From DATFBY01 sp035253585 (GTDB taxonomy: Bacteria > Gemmatimonadota > Gemmatimonadetes > Gemmatimonadales > Gemmatimonadaceae): 64,000 nt of DNA. The position numbers were made by a program, and so were the translations under genes. The notes under the pieces were generated by a model, which saw nothing but the letters and a program-made list of their open reading frames with translations, made no database searches and was not told the origin of the DNA. Below, piece after piece: positions 43,187-50,773 of the stretch (positions within the stretch are counted from its first letter, which is position 1; each line of letters opens with the position of its first letter). The stretch spans positions 1 to 64,000 of the forward strand of contig DATFBY010000092.1 of the NCBI GenBank assembly GCA_035253585.1, in the 5' to 3' direction.

Positions 43187-43630
43187 ATGGCCGTCCATGG
43201 ATTTCGCGGGCTCCGAGTGTGGCAGCAGGGCATGCGCGTGTCTATCGCCGCAATCGTACTGTGTCGGCGAATGCGTGGGGCGGAAGGAGCGGTACTCGCG
43301 AGTCAAATCAGGCGGGCATGCGTATCGATTCCTTCCAATATCGCCGAAGGCTACGGTCGAGACTCTCGCGGCGACTATCTTCGCTTTCTCTCCATCGCGA
43401 ACGGCTCACTTCGTGAGTTAGAGACACTCGTCGAGCTGGGAGTTGGGATCGGCGCCGTCGGAGGTGAGCTCGCCGCAGGTGTGCTCGCCGACTGTGATAA
43501 CCTTGGCCGCATGATGTCCGGTATGATTCGAAGGTTGTCTGCCACTGAAAGGACTTCGCGATGGCGCAAGCCGGATGGCGGATGGCGGATGGCTGATGGC
43601 GCAGTTGACTCAGCCGCTCCCCTCGACTAA
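43187..43630 (+). CDS. four-helix-bundle protein (23S rRNA intervening-sequence / bAvd-like family)
   Basis: The 147-residue protein matches the small four-helix-bundle family known from ORFs in 23S rRNA intervening sequences (S23) and related to the Avd accessory protein of diversity-generating retroelements. Diagnostic segments are FRGLRVWQQGMRV near the start, QIRRACVSIPSNIAEGYGR (residues 40-58), DYLRFLSIANGSLRELET (63-80) and a fourth helix to about residue 118. Residues 129-140 (PDGGWRMADGAV) are encoded by the right repeat arm and lie outside the conserved fold. GGAG stands eight bases before the ATG. Members are basic and thought to bind nucleic acid. The function here is unknown. Confidence 0.85.
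   Translation: MAVHGFRGLRVWQQGMRVSIAAIVLCRRMRGAEGAVLASQIRRACVSIPSNIAEGYGRDSRGDYLRFLSIANGSLRELETLVELGVGIGAVGGELAAGVLADCDNLGRMMSGMIRRLSATERTSRWRKPDGGWRMADGAVDSAAPLD
43571..43605 (-). repeat. right heptamer arm of the four-helix-bundle element
   Basis: Read on the plus strand it is CC, then three GGATGGC units, one TGATGGC unit, and GCAGT. It overlaps the coding end of the four-helix-bundle gene and lies 69 bases before the rplU start, so promoter elements of rplU-rpmA must lie in or next to it. Confidence 0.85.
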
Positions 43631-43673
43631 GTTCTTTAGGCTATACCAGTTACCGCGTCCCAGGACCTTAGCA

Positions 43674-43991
43674 ATGCCTTACGCAATCATTCGCACGGGC
43701 GGCTTTCAATACCGCGCCGAGCCCGGAAAAACGATCCGTATCCCCTCGCTCGAAGCCCAGGTCGGCGACACCGTCACCTTCGAGGAGATTCTGCTCGGCT
43801 CCGACGGCACCAACGTGCACGCGGGCGCGCCGCTGGTCTCGGGCGCGAAGGTCACCGGCGAAGTCGTGCGCCACGGGAAGGACAAGAAGATCGTCGTCTT
43901 CAAGTTCAAGCGCCGGAAGAACTACGCGCGGAAACAGGGGCACCGGCAGGGCTTCACCGAAGTAAAGATCAACGACATTTCCCTCGGCTGA
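43674..43991 (+). CDS. rplU: 50S ribosomal protein L21
   Basis: L21 (105 residues) binds 23S rRNA with L20. The sequence YAIIRTGGFQYRAEPGKTIRI matches the L21 start (given here across positions 2-22 of the protein in part as YAIIRTGGFQYRAEPG). FKRRKNYARKQGHRQGFTEVKI is its typical basic C-terminal hairpin, recognisable by KRRKNYARKQGHRQ. The ATG at 43674 is chosen; an upstream in-frame ATG at 43575 would translate the repeat arm and is rejected. rpmA follows after nine bases. Confidence 0.96.
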   Translation: MPYAIIRTGGFQYRAEPGKTIRIPSLEAQVGDTVTFEEILLGSDGTNVHAGAPLVSGAKVTGEVVRHGKDKKIVVFKFKRRKNYARKQGHRQGFTEVKINDISLG

Positions 43992-44000
43992 GAGAAGTAT

Positions 44001-44279
44001 ATGGCTCACAAGAAAGGCGTCGGCTCGAGCCGAAATGGCCGCGACAGCAACCCGCAATATCGCGGCGTCAAGAAGTTCGGCGGTGAGAGCGTGCGTGCCG
44101 GCAGCATCATCATTCGGCAGTGCGGCACCAAGTATCACCCTGGACGCAACGTCGGCCTCGGCTCCGACTACACGATCTACTCGCTCATCGACGGCGTCGT
44201 GAAGTTCGAGCACAAGAACCGCGCTCGCTTCAAGGTGAGCGTCTATCCCGCGCGGGAGCGCTCGACGCCAGCCGCGTGA
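44001..44279 (+). CDS. rpmA: 50S ribosomal protein L27
   Basis: L27 (92 residues) reaches the peptidyl-transferase centre with its N-terminus. The protein starts directly with MAHKKGVGSSRNGRDSNPQY, so there is no cleavable N-terminal extension of the Firmicutes type. GSIIIRQCGTKYHPG and VGLGSDYTIYSLIDG are conserved. A GAGAGAAG ribosome-binding site precedes the ATG. A strong intrinsic terminator follows 24 bases after the stop, ending the rng-rplU-rpmA stretch. Confidence 0.97.
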   Translation: MAHKKGVGSSRNGRDSNPQYRGVKKFGGESVRAGSIIIRQCGTKYHPGRNVGLGSDYTIYSLIDGVVKFEHKNRARFKVSVYPARERSTPAA

Positions 44280-44303
44280 GCGCTGGCTCGAAAATCGCGC
44301 CGC

Positions 44304-44336
44304 ACGCCCCCGCCCAGGCGGGGGCGTCGTTTTTTA
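44304..44336 (+). terminator. rho-independent terminator after rpmA
   Basis: ACGCCCCCGC (44304-44313) pairs with GCGGGGGCGT (44318-44327) over a four-base loop, and a run of six T follows at 44330-44335. This is the clearest intrinsic terminator in the window. Confidence 0.93.
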
Positions 44337-44414
44337 GTCACCGTTCTCATCGAAACACTGCGTCACGGGACACGTAGGGAGCACTGACGGACGAAGTCCA
44401 TCAACGAGGGCGAC

Positions 44415-44837
44415 ATGGGACTCTGGGACAAAGTGAAGCAGGAGCTCGATCGCGCCGGTGAAGCGACCAATGCGATGATCGATGAAGGGAAGATTCGACA
44501 CGAGGCCTTTCGCGCACGGCAGCTCGCTGACAAGGCGGCGCAGGCGCTGGGCTACGCCATCTATCGCGCGCGGCAGGAAGGGAAGGACGTCGATATCGAC
44601 ACGTACGCGCGGCTGAGCAGCACGCTCGCCGGGCACGAAGCGGACGTCACACGTCTCGAGGCGAAGCTCGACGAGCTGGTGGCGAAGAGGAAGGGAAGCG
44701 ATCGTCCATCGCAGGCCTCACGCGCCGACAGCCCCCCGAGTACGAGCTCACCAGGCAGCGCCTCCGCGAGCGGCAGCTCCACGAGCGGCACAGCCTCTTC
44801 CACCGAGAGTACCGCGGGACCGAGCGCGACCCCGTAG
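44415..44837 (+). CDS. hypothetical protein: helical/coiled-coil domain with Ser/Thr-rich tail
   Basis: In this 140-residue protein, residues 1-95 are charged and helical (MGLWDKVKQELDRAGEATNA, then heptad-like LEAKLDELVAKRKG). The last 45 residues are almost only Ser, Thr, Gly, Ala and Pro, a low-complexity tail. There is no signal peptide or membrane helix. ATG 44415 has GAGGG upstream. It converges on the TPR gene with one base between them. I do not recognise a family. The gene lies after the rpmA terminator, so it must have its own promoter. Confidence 0.65.
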   Translation: MGLWDKVKQELDRAGEATNAMIDEGKIRHEAFRARQLADKAAQALGYAIYRARQEGKDVDIDTYARLSSTLAGHEADVTRLEAKLDELVAKRKGSDRPSQASRADSPPSTSSPGSASASGSSTSGTASSTESTAGPSATP

Positions 44838-44838
44838 G

Positions 44839-45945
44839 TCAGAGGCCGCCGAACGAGAGTCGAAGACCGAGCTGCACCGCGCCGTCGCTCGCCGGCGAGA
44901 CGACGGGCGACAGCGCGGCGCCCTGTGCCTGACGAGTCGAAGGCGCGCGAGGCGCGAGACGAGCGCGCGACCGTCGCGCGTAGAAGTACGCCTCGATCGC
45001 GCCGGCCAGGGTGACGCCGGCGGCCGTCGCCAGACCCACCGTGTAGTGCGGGCGGACGCGCTCCGTCACCTCGAATTCCCGCAGGTTTCCGAAAGGATCG
45101 ACGAACGTTTCGATGTGCGTCTCGTTTTTCTCGCGCAGTGCGAGATAGGTGGCGCCACCGACGCCGGCGGCGACGAGCACGCCGAGTAGCGGGCGCCGAG
45201 TGTAGAACTGTCCGACACCCGGGATCATGCCCGCGACCAGTGCCGTCGACGGACTGAGCGCGGTCTCGCGCAGCCGCGCGATCTCGCGCGCAACCGCAAC
45301 ACGATCGGGCGCATCGGGCGACAGCTCGAGGTAATGCTCGAAGTCTCGCACGGCGCGGTCAGCCCGTCTGAGCGCGACGTTGGCGAGCGCGCGGTTGTAC
45401 CACGCCGGCTCCCAATCAGGGGCGCTGGTGATGACGCCATCGAATGCTGCAATCGCGTCGTGATAGCGACGCTTCTCCAAGTGCTCGATGCCGGCTCGGA
45501 ATTGCGATGACGCAGGTTCGGGCAGCGTGCGCGCGCCGGCCAGCCGGCCGAGTCGTTCCCGCACGTCGCCGGCATCGGGACCGCTGGGAGCCAGCGATAG
45601 CGCACGGCAGTACTCGCGCAGGGCCATCGCTGCGTCGCCTAACGACTCGTGCGACCGTCCCAGATAATATGCGATGGCTGCGTCGGTCGGATCGGACTCC
45701 GCTGCCTGACGAAAGAGATCGCGCGCCGCACGGTCATCACCGGTGATCGCCGCTTGCTGGCCGAGCGTGGTGAGCTCTCTCGCCTTCGCGCGCGCGCTCG
45801 GCGAGGGCGCCGCCGGTTTGGCGGTAGCGGGACAGCGCGCCGATCCACCGTCGACACCACGCTTCGGCGTGCCTAATTGCGCTTCGGCGGACGCAGCCCC
45901 GAGTGTCAGAGCGAGAAACGCAAGGGCCTGACGAGTACAGCTCAC
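44839..45945 (-). CDS. exported TPR-repeat protein
   Basis: The 368-residue protein starts with a signal peptide (RQALAFLALTLGAASAEAQ). Several tetratricopeptide repeats follow (about residues 50-220), for example AIAYYLGRSHESLGDAAMALREY and PAWYNRALANVALRRADRAV in part. A C-terminal region has two hydrophobic segments (LVAGMIPGVGQFYTRRPLLG and GLATAAGVTLAGAIEAYF), and the end resembles a beta-strand (LGLRLSFGGL). The GIPGxGQFY-like motif is seen in membrane proteins of unknown role. The GTG start overlaps the stop of the BIG2 gene, so it is the last gene of the FHA-kinase operon. Confidence 0.72.
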   Translation of the reverse strand: MSCTRQALAFLALTLGAASAEAQLGTPKRGVDGGSARCPATAKPAAPSPSARAKARELTTLGQQAAITGDDRAARDLFRQAAESDPTDAAIAYYLGRSHESLGDAAMALREYCRALSLAPSGPDAGDVRERLGRLAGARTLPEPASSQFRAGIEHLEKRRYHDAIAAFDGVITSAPDWEPAWYNRALANVALRRADRAVRDFEHYLELSPDAPDRVAVAREIARLRETALSPSTALVAGMIPGVGQFYTRRPLLGVLVAAGVGGATYLALREKNETHIETFVDPFGNLREFEVTERVRPHYTVGLATAAGVTLAGAIEAYFYARRSRARLAPRAPSTRQAQGAALSPVVSPASDGAVQLGLRLSFGGL

Positions 45946-47069
45946 TCGACCTTCACATCCGCCTTGGCAGACTTGCCTCCGGCGGAGACGATGATGTCCG
46001 CATCACCGCGTAAGAGCGCCAGCGCCAAGCCGGTTTGGGAAACGACTACTCGAAGCGCGTTGCTCGACGACCAGGCGAAGGTGACGTTCGAGATCTCGAC
46101 GTCGTTCTTGTCGAACGCCCTTGCCACGAACTGCTTGGTCTGGCCGATGCGCGCGTTCCAATCTTTCGGGCTGATCGTCACCCGATCGATCACCGGTGTC
46201 GGCGGCGGCGTGGCAATGACAGTCACCAATGACGTCGCGGTCTGGCCTTCGATGTCCGCGGTGATCACCGCCGCGCCGCCTGCGCTGGCCGTCACCAGAC
46301 CGGTGGACGATACCGTCGCCACGGACGTGGCATTCGATGACCAATTCACGGTGCGGCCGAACAGCTCGTTCCCCGAGGCGTCGCGCGGCGTCGCCGTGAG
46401 CTGCGTTTGCTGCCCAGGGCTGAGTGTGGACGTCGCCGGAGCGACCGTCACGCTCGCTACGGGGAGGAGCCGCACGTCCACGGTCGCGCTGCCGGTTTTC
46501 CCCTCACTCGTGGCGCCGATCGTCGCCGTGCCCAGCCCCGTTCCTCGCACCAGCCCCTGCGGGTCGACGGTAGCGACACTCTCGTTGCTCGAGCTCCAGA
46601 GCACCGTCCGGTTCGACAACAGATTCCCGTCGGAATCGAACGTGGCGGCAGAGAGCTGCACCGTATTGCCGATCGAAGTCTGCGCCGTCGCAGGCAACAC
46701 GGTTACGGTAGCAACCGGTCGCTGCGTGACGTTGATGACCGCGATCGCACTTTGTCCTTCCGAGCTCACGGCAATTTGCGCGGTGCCGAGCGTCCGCGCG
46801 GTGACTACGCCGTCATCGGTCACCGTCGCCACGTTATCGTCATTCGAGGCGAAGAAAATTCGGCGACCGGTAAGCACGTTCCCGTCGGCGTCGAGCGTCG
46901 TCACTTGCAGCGGCAGCGTCGCGCCGAGAGCCAAGCTGGTAGACGACGGAATGACAGTCACCGAGGCGACGCGCCCGGCGTCGGGACCAACGCTCTCACC
47001 GCCGCACGAAAGCGAGGCGCTGACCAGGCCGATGAGGGCCAAGCGTCCGGCGAAAGAAACCCAACTCAT
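45942..47069 (-). CDS. BIG2 (Ig-like) repeat surface lipoprotein
   Basis: This 375-residue exported protein has a hydrophobic signal ending ASLSCGGES, so Cys may be lipidated, although the lipobox is imperfect. Four Ig-like BIG2 repeats follow. Each begins VASVTVxPxxxxLxxG and contains a VxWSSSNxxVATVxxxGLVxA core. Such repeats are common on surface proteins that bind or display. I prefer ATG 47069, with GGGGAG eight bases upstream, over GTG 47105 that overlaps the kinase stop. It is co-transcribed with the kinase and TPR genes. Confidence 0.8.
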   Translation of the reverse strand: MSWVSFAGRLALIGLVSASLSCGGESVGPDAGRVASVTVIPSSTSLALGATLPLQVTTLDADGNVLTGRRIFFASNDDNVATVTDDGVVTARTLGTAQIAVSSEGQSAIAVINVTQRPVATVTVLPATAQTSIGNTVQLSAATFDSDGNLLSNRTVLWSSSNESVATVDPQGLVRGTGLGTATIGATSEGKTGSATVDVRLLPVASVTVAPATSTLSPGQQTQLTATPRDASGNELFGRTVNWSSNATSVATVSSTGLVTASAGGAAVITADIEGQTATSLVTVIATPPPTPVIDRVTISPKDWNARIGQTKQFVARAFDKNDVEISNVTFAWSSSNALRVVVSQTGLALALLRGDADIIVSAGGKSAKADVKVE

Positions 47070-47101
47070 CGTACGACTCCCCGCGAAGCGATCAACGGCA
47101 A

Positions 47102-49684
47102 TCACCCACTCGGCTTGTCGACGTAGACCGGGCGGGCGCGATGCGCGCGCGTACGGTCGCCGAGCTGACCCTCGACGTTGTACCCCCAGCAGAAGCTCTC
47201 GCCGCTGCTGGTAAGCGCGCAGGTGTGTGCACCCGTCGCGTCGAGCGTGGAAAAGCCGTGCCCGCCCGCGACGCGGGTCGGTGCCGGGCTCATCGACGTA
47301 TTACCGTCGCCCAGCTGACCATAGCTGTTGCGCCCCCAGCAGTAGGCCTGCCCGCTGCTGGTGAGCGCGCACGTGTGTACGCTTCCAGCCGTTATCGACT
47401 GGAAGGCAAGCTGCGTCGAGACGCGCGTCGGGACGAACCGATCGTCCGTGGTGCCATCTCCGAGCTGTCCGCCGCTGTTGCGGCCCCAACAGTACGCCTC
47501 ACCTCCACTGACGAGCGCGCAGCTGTGTGTGCCGCCCGTAGCGACCGCCTCGAACGGACCGTTGGCCATGACCGCCGTCGGCGCGTAGTGATTCGTCGTC
47601 GAGCCATCGCCGAGCTGGCCGGCGGCGTTCTGTCCCCAGCAGAGCAGCTTGCGATCGTCGGTGATTGCGCAGGCATGATTCCATCCGACGTCGAGCGCCA
47701 CGAACCGTCCTGGTGCGAGCACGCGAACCGGGCGCGCCGAGCTGCTGGTCGACCCGTTACCCAACTGGCCGACGGCGTTGGTACCCCAGCAGTAGACCTC
47801 GCCACCGGTCGTGAGCGCGCAGGTGTGCGCCATCCCCGAACGGATCACGCGGTACGATCGCCCTCCGCTGACCGCAACGGGCGTGGGACGCGGCGTTGTG
47901 CTGCCGTCGCCGAGCTGGCCTTTGTCGTTGGCGCCCCAGCAATAAGCGTCGCCGCTCGTCGCCAGGCCGCACGAATGCGCCACACCGGCCGACACGCTGC
48001 GAAAACGCACGTCGGTCGCCACGCGTGTTGGATCTGCCTGACGAGTGGTGGCGCCCGATCCGAGCTGGCCGCGGTCATTACTGCCCCAACAGAAGAGCTC
48101 GCCGTTAGCGGCGACGGCGCAGCTGTGCATCCCGCCGGCGGCCACAGTCCGAGCGACCGGTGAGGGCGGCGGCGTAGCGCTCGATCGCAATGGCGGCGGG
48201 GACACTGAAGGTGTGGGCGCCGTCGAAGCAGGCGGAGTGCTTGCCCCCGGCAATTCGGCGGGAGGGGTCACGATCGCCGGGACGTCGCGGTCGCTGAATG
48301 CACCGGCCAACGACTCCGGTGTTGCCACCTGCTCACTCGACACTGACCCGGCTGCCTGACTAGTGTCGGCCGTAGCTTCCGCGCTGGCGGTCGCCGAGTC
48401 GCCGGATGTGGTGATGTCGATGGAGTCCGACGTGCCGAGCGGCGTCGCACTGGCTTCGGGCGCGACACCGCTGCCGACCGCGCCATCTCGTTCGTTCTCG
48501 ACCAGCGGCTGACCGTTCTCGATCAGCGGCTTATCGTTCGCGGCCAGCGACGGCAGCGTGCCGGTCTCCCGCATCGCGAGCGCCACGATCAGCGCGATCG
48601 CCGCCGCAACCGGCAGCAGCGTCGACGCGCGCAGGCGGCGCGGCCGGACGAGCGCCAGATCCTCCGCGCTCAGCTCGACGGACTCGTTAGGCTCGACGGG
48701 CGGCGTCAGCACCGGTCGCGCGAACACCGCGGTTACGCCGGCGCCTTGAGCCGCCACGTCCTTTGCCTGACGAGCCCGAACGCGCTCGGCGACGAGTGCT
48801 CCCCGATCGGTGGGGAGGGCTCCGTCTCGGTGATCGAGCTGGGCCAACATGTCTTGGACCGAGCTCCAGCGCGCGTTCCGATCCTTGATGAGCGCGCCTT
48901 CGATCGCCAGCTCGAGATTCGACGGAACTTCGCGGTTCAGCGATGCGACCGGCGGCAGCTCCTCGTTGATCTGTTTGTAGATCACGCTGTACAGACTCTC
49001 GCCCGCCCACGGCCGCATTCCCGACAGCATCTCCCATCCGACGAGGCCTAACGAGAACAGATCGCTCTGCCCATCGACGTGACGTCCGTCGATCTGCTCC
49101 GGCGACATGTAGGCCGGTGTTCCGATCGACATACCCGTCTTCGTCACCACCGTCTCACTGTCGATCGCCCGAGCGATGCCGAAGTCCGAGAGAAGCGCGC
49201 GGCCGTCTTCCTGGTGAATGAAGATGTTCTCCGGCTTCACATCGCGATGCACGATCCCCGCGGCGTGCGCAGCCGTGAGGGCATTGCCGACATCACGCAG
49301 AATCTGCTCGACTTCGTTGTTGGCGAGCGCGCCGCGGCGGCGAACCAGATCGCGCAGCGTTTCACCGGGCACGTACGGCATCACTAACGCGAGGCTGCCA
49401 TCTTCCAGCTCGCGAGTGGCGATGATCGAGACGATGTTGGGATGCTCGAGATGTCCGGTCGTGCGCGCCTCGCGCGCAAAGCGCGCCAGCGATTCTTCAT
49501 CGTCGCTGGTGCGCGCCTGAATCACCTTGACGGCCAGGTTCGCACCTGTGCGGCGATCGCGCGCCAGATACACATCCGCCATGCCGCCACGACCGAGCTC
49601 ACCGACGAGCTCGTAATCGGCGTTCAGCGCGGCCCAGCGTTGGCGCGGGAGGGAGTCGGCGCGGAGCGCGCCAGACCGACCCAT
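47102..49684 (-). CDS. Ser/Thr protein kinase with C-terminal RCC1 repeats
   Basis: This 860-residue membrane kinase has an N-terminal Hanks-type domain (about residues 24-285) with the GELGRGGMADVYLA loop and AVKVI lysine. HRDVKPEN, SDFGIARA and GTPAYMSPEQ are intact. A transmembrane helix (around LLPVAAAIALIVALAM) and a Ser/Thr/Pro-rich linker lead to seven RCC1-type repeats. Each has an HxCAL strand and a CWGxNxxGQLGxG turn, so every blade carries two Cys. A seven-bladed propeller on the outside of the membrane, acting as sensor, is predicted. It starts three bases after the FHA gene stop, so phospho-signalling through that FHA partner is likely. Confidence 0.9.
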   Translation of the reverse strand: MGRSGALRADSLPRQRWAALNADYELVGELGRGGMADVYLARDRRTGANLAVKVIQARTSDDEESLARFAREARTTGHLEHPNIVSIIATRELEDGSLALVMPYVPGETLRDLVRRRGALANNEVEQILRDVGNALTAAHAAGIVHRDVKPENIFIHQEDGRALLSDFGIARAIDSETVVTKTGMSIGTPAYMSPEQIDGRHVDGQSDLFSLGLVGWEMLSGMRPWAGESLYSVIYKQINEELPPVASLNREVPSNLELAIEGALIKDRNARWSSVQDMLAQLDHRDGALPTDRGALVAERVRARQAKDVAAQGAGVTAVFARPVLTPPVEPNESVELSAEDLALVRPRRLRASTLLPVAAAIALIVALAMRETGTLPSLAANDKPLIENGQPLVENERDGAVGSGVAPEASATPLGTSDSIDITTSGDSATASAEATADTSQAAGSVSSEQVATPESLAGAFSDRDVPAIVTPPAELPGASTPPASTAPTPSVSPPPLRSSATPPPSPVARTVAAGGMHSCAVAANGELFCWGSNDRGQLGSGATTRQADPTRVATDVRFRSVSAGVAHSCGLATSGDAYCWGANDKGQLGDGSTTPRPTPVAVSGGRSYRVIRSGMAHTCALTTGGEVYCWGTNAVGQLGNGSTSSSARPVRVLAPGRFVALDVGWNHACAITDDRKLLCWGQNAAGQLGDGSTTNHYAPTAVMANGPFEAVATGGTHSCALVSGGEAYCWGRNSGGQLGDGTTDDRFVPTRVSTQLAFQSITAGSVHTCALTSSGQAYCWGRNSYGQLGDGNTSMSPAPTRVAGGHGFSTLDATGAHTCALTSSGESFCWGYNVEGQLGDRTRAHRARPVYVDKPSG

Positions 49685-49687
49685 CAG

Positions 49688-50497
49688 CTACCGCTCCCGA
49701 TACCGGAAGATCACCTCGCCCATCTCGATTCGGTCGCCCTCGCCGAGATATCGGGCGGTCTGTGGAGGCAACTCTTCCCCGTTGATGACGACGGGATTGG
49801 TTGCCGAGAGATTCGTGATCTTCCAACGGTCGCCTTCGAGCTGCATCCGCGCATGATTGCGACTGACGGTCGGCGCGACGAGCTGCACGTGACGGTGCGC
49901 GGGACCGCGCGCGCGGCCGAAGGTCACCTCCGGCGGCTCACCCCATGCGCGCATGAAGCGAATGTCGCGCCCTTCACCCTCGCCCTCTACGACCTCGAGC
50001 CGGCCGGGCAAGAGCTCGAGGGGACCATCAGTGTGACGCTTGAAGACGACCGTCTTCTCGTCAGGCATGTTCTGCCGAGCAGCCGCGCGATCGATCGCGC
50101 GATCGCTCGACGTCGCGGGCGCGATGTGCATCGCGGCCGCCGCGGCGCCGCGCTGCGGCGTGATGATGGGCGTGGAGCGAGGCGTCGACATCGGCGCGGG
50201 CTCGATGACCGTGTCGCGCCGGAACGAGGCCGCTGGCGACGGCGCTGACGCCGGCGTCTGTCTCAGCGATTCTGCGACTGGCCGCGCCGGCGGGCGTGCC
50301 GACGCGCGGCCGTTCGACGACCCGAAGCCGCTGCTCGCGTGCGACTCCGGCTGCGGCTGAATCTTGAAGAAGACAGGCAGCGGCAGGTCGGCTTCGAGCT
50401 GACTTCGACGGCGAGCGCGTAGCTTGCCGATGAGCAGCAGAGCCAACACGAAGAGTGCGGCGGCGCCGAGGAGGATCGAGTAGAACCCGAAATCCAT
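49688..50497 (-). CDS. membrane-anchored FHA-domain protein
   Basis: The 269-residue protein has an N-terminal transmembrane helix (SILLGAAALFVLALLLIGKL) and a long Pro/Ala/Ser-rich linker. A C-terminal FHA domain has VTFGRARG, the phosphothreonine-binding SRNHARMQ and NLSATNPVVINGEELPP. FHA domains bind phosphothreonine. The gene is first in an operon with the Ser/Thr kinase, so it is a probable substrate reader or adaptor. The ATG at 50497 puts the membrane helix at the extreme N-terminus; a TTG four codons upstream is the alternative. Confidence 0.87.
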   Translation of the reverse strand: MDFGFYSILLGAAALFVLALLLIGKLRARRRSQLEADLPLPVFFKIQPQPESHASSGFGSSNGRASARPPARPVAESLRQTPASAPSPAASFRRDTVIEPAPMSTPRSTPIITPQRGAAAAAMHIAPATSSDRAIDRAAARQNMPDEKTVVFKRHTDGPLELLPGRLEVVEGEGEGRDIRFMRAWGEPPEVTFGRARGPAHRHVQLVAPTVSRNHARMQLEGDRWKITNLSATNPVVINGEELPPQTARYLGEGDRIEMGEVIFRYRER

Positions 50498-50720
50498 CGT
50501 GTCAGTCAAGAGAGGTCGAAGTGTTGCCGCAAAGGCGCTCTACGGCGCGTTGCCCAAAGGAACGCAGTCAATAGTGCAAACAGCATTCCCGAAAGGCGTT
50601 AGGCGAGTCCCTCAGAGCCGTTCGGGGCCCGCTCCCGTCACCTTCTACCTCAGACTCTGTCCGGCCGTTCCGTGGTTGCCCACTTGGGGCGCTTCTCGCC
50701 GCGTTAACGGGTAAACAACA

Positions 50721-50747
50721 GGGCGGAAAAGCCTTCGCTTCCCGCCC
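50721..50747 (-). terminator. possible terminator after the amidohydrolase pair
   Basis: On the minus strand GGGCGGGAAGC pairs with GCTTTTCCGCCC around a GAAG loop, followed by TGTTGTTTA. It lies 27 bases after the amidohydrolase stop. The T content after the stem is modest. The surrounding gap 50498-50773 also contains one GTTAGGC word (50598) and presumably the FHA operon promoter. Confidence 0.5.
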
Positions 50748-50773
50748 CATCGATTGTGACGGATCGCACTTCG

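Larger units (their letters stand above)
43131..43605 (+). mobile_element. 475-bp candidate element: heptamer inverted repeats around a four-helix-bundle gene
   Basis: The outer arms 43131-43165 and 43571-43605 are inverted repeats of 35 bases matching at 31 positions. Each is made of GCCATCN heptamers with identical outer ends (ACTGCGCCATC) and inner ends (GCCATCCGG). They enclose one gene, 43187-43630, whose last codons run through the right arm. The segment sits between rng and rplU, a pair that is usually adjacent. No transposase is encoded and I see no clear target-site duplication. The layout recalls 23S rRNA intervening sequences, which also carry S23-family ORFs between inverted repeats. 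Confidence 0.65.

Noticed and set aside
43110..43200. Target-site duplication at the ends of the four-helix-bundle element
   Set aside because: Flanking bases on the two sides (ending CTGAT and starting TGACT) do not form a convincing direct repeat.
20645..43605. REP/BIME elements with a RAYT transposase
   Set aside because: The hairpins share no common sequence and no Y1/REP-type transposase gene is in the window.
43575..43673. Extended start for L21 through the repeat arm
   Set aside because: The L21 family begins at the Met of 43674, and the upstream codons only translate the heptamer arm.
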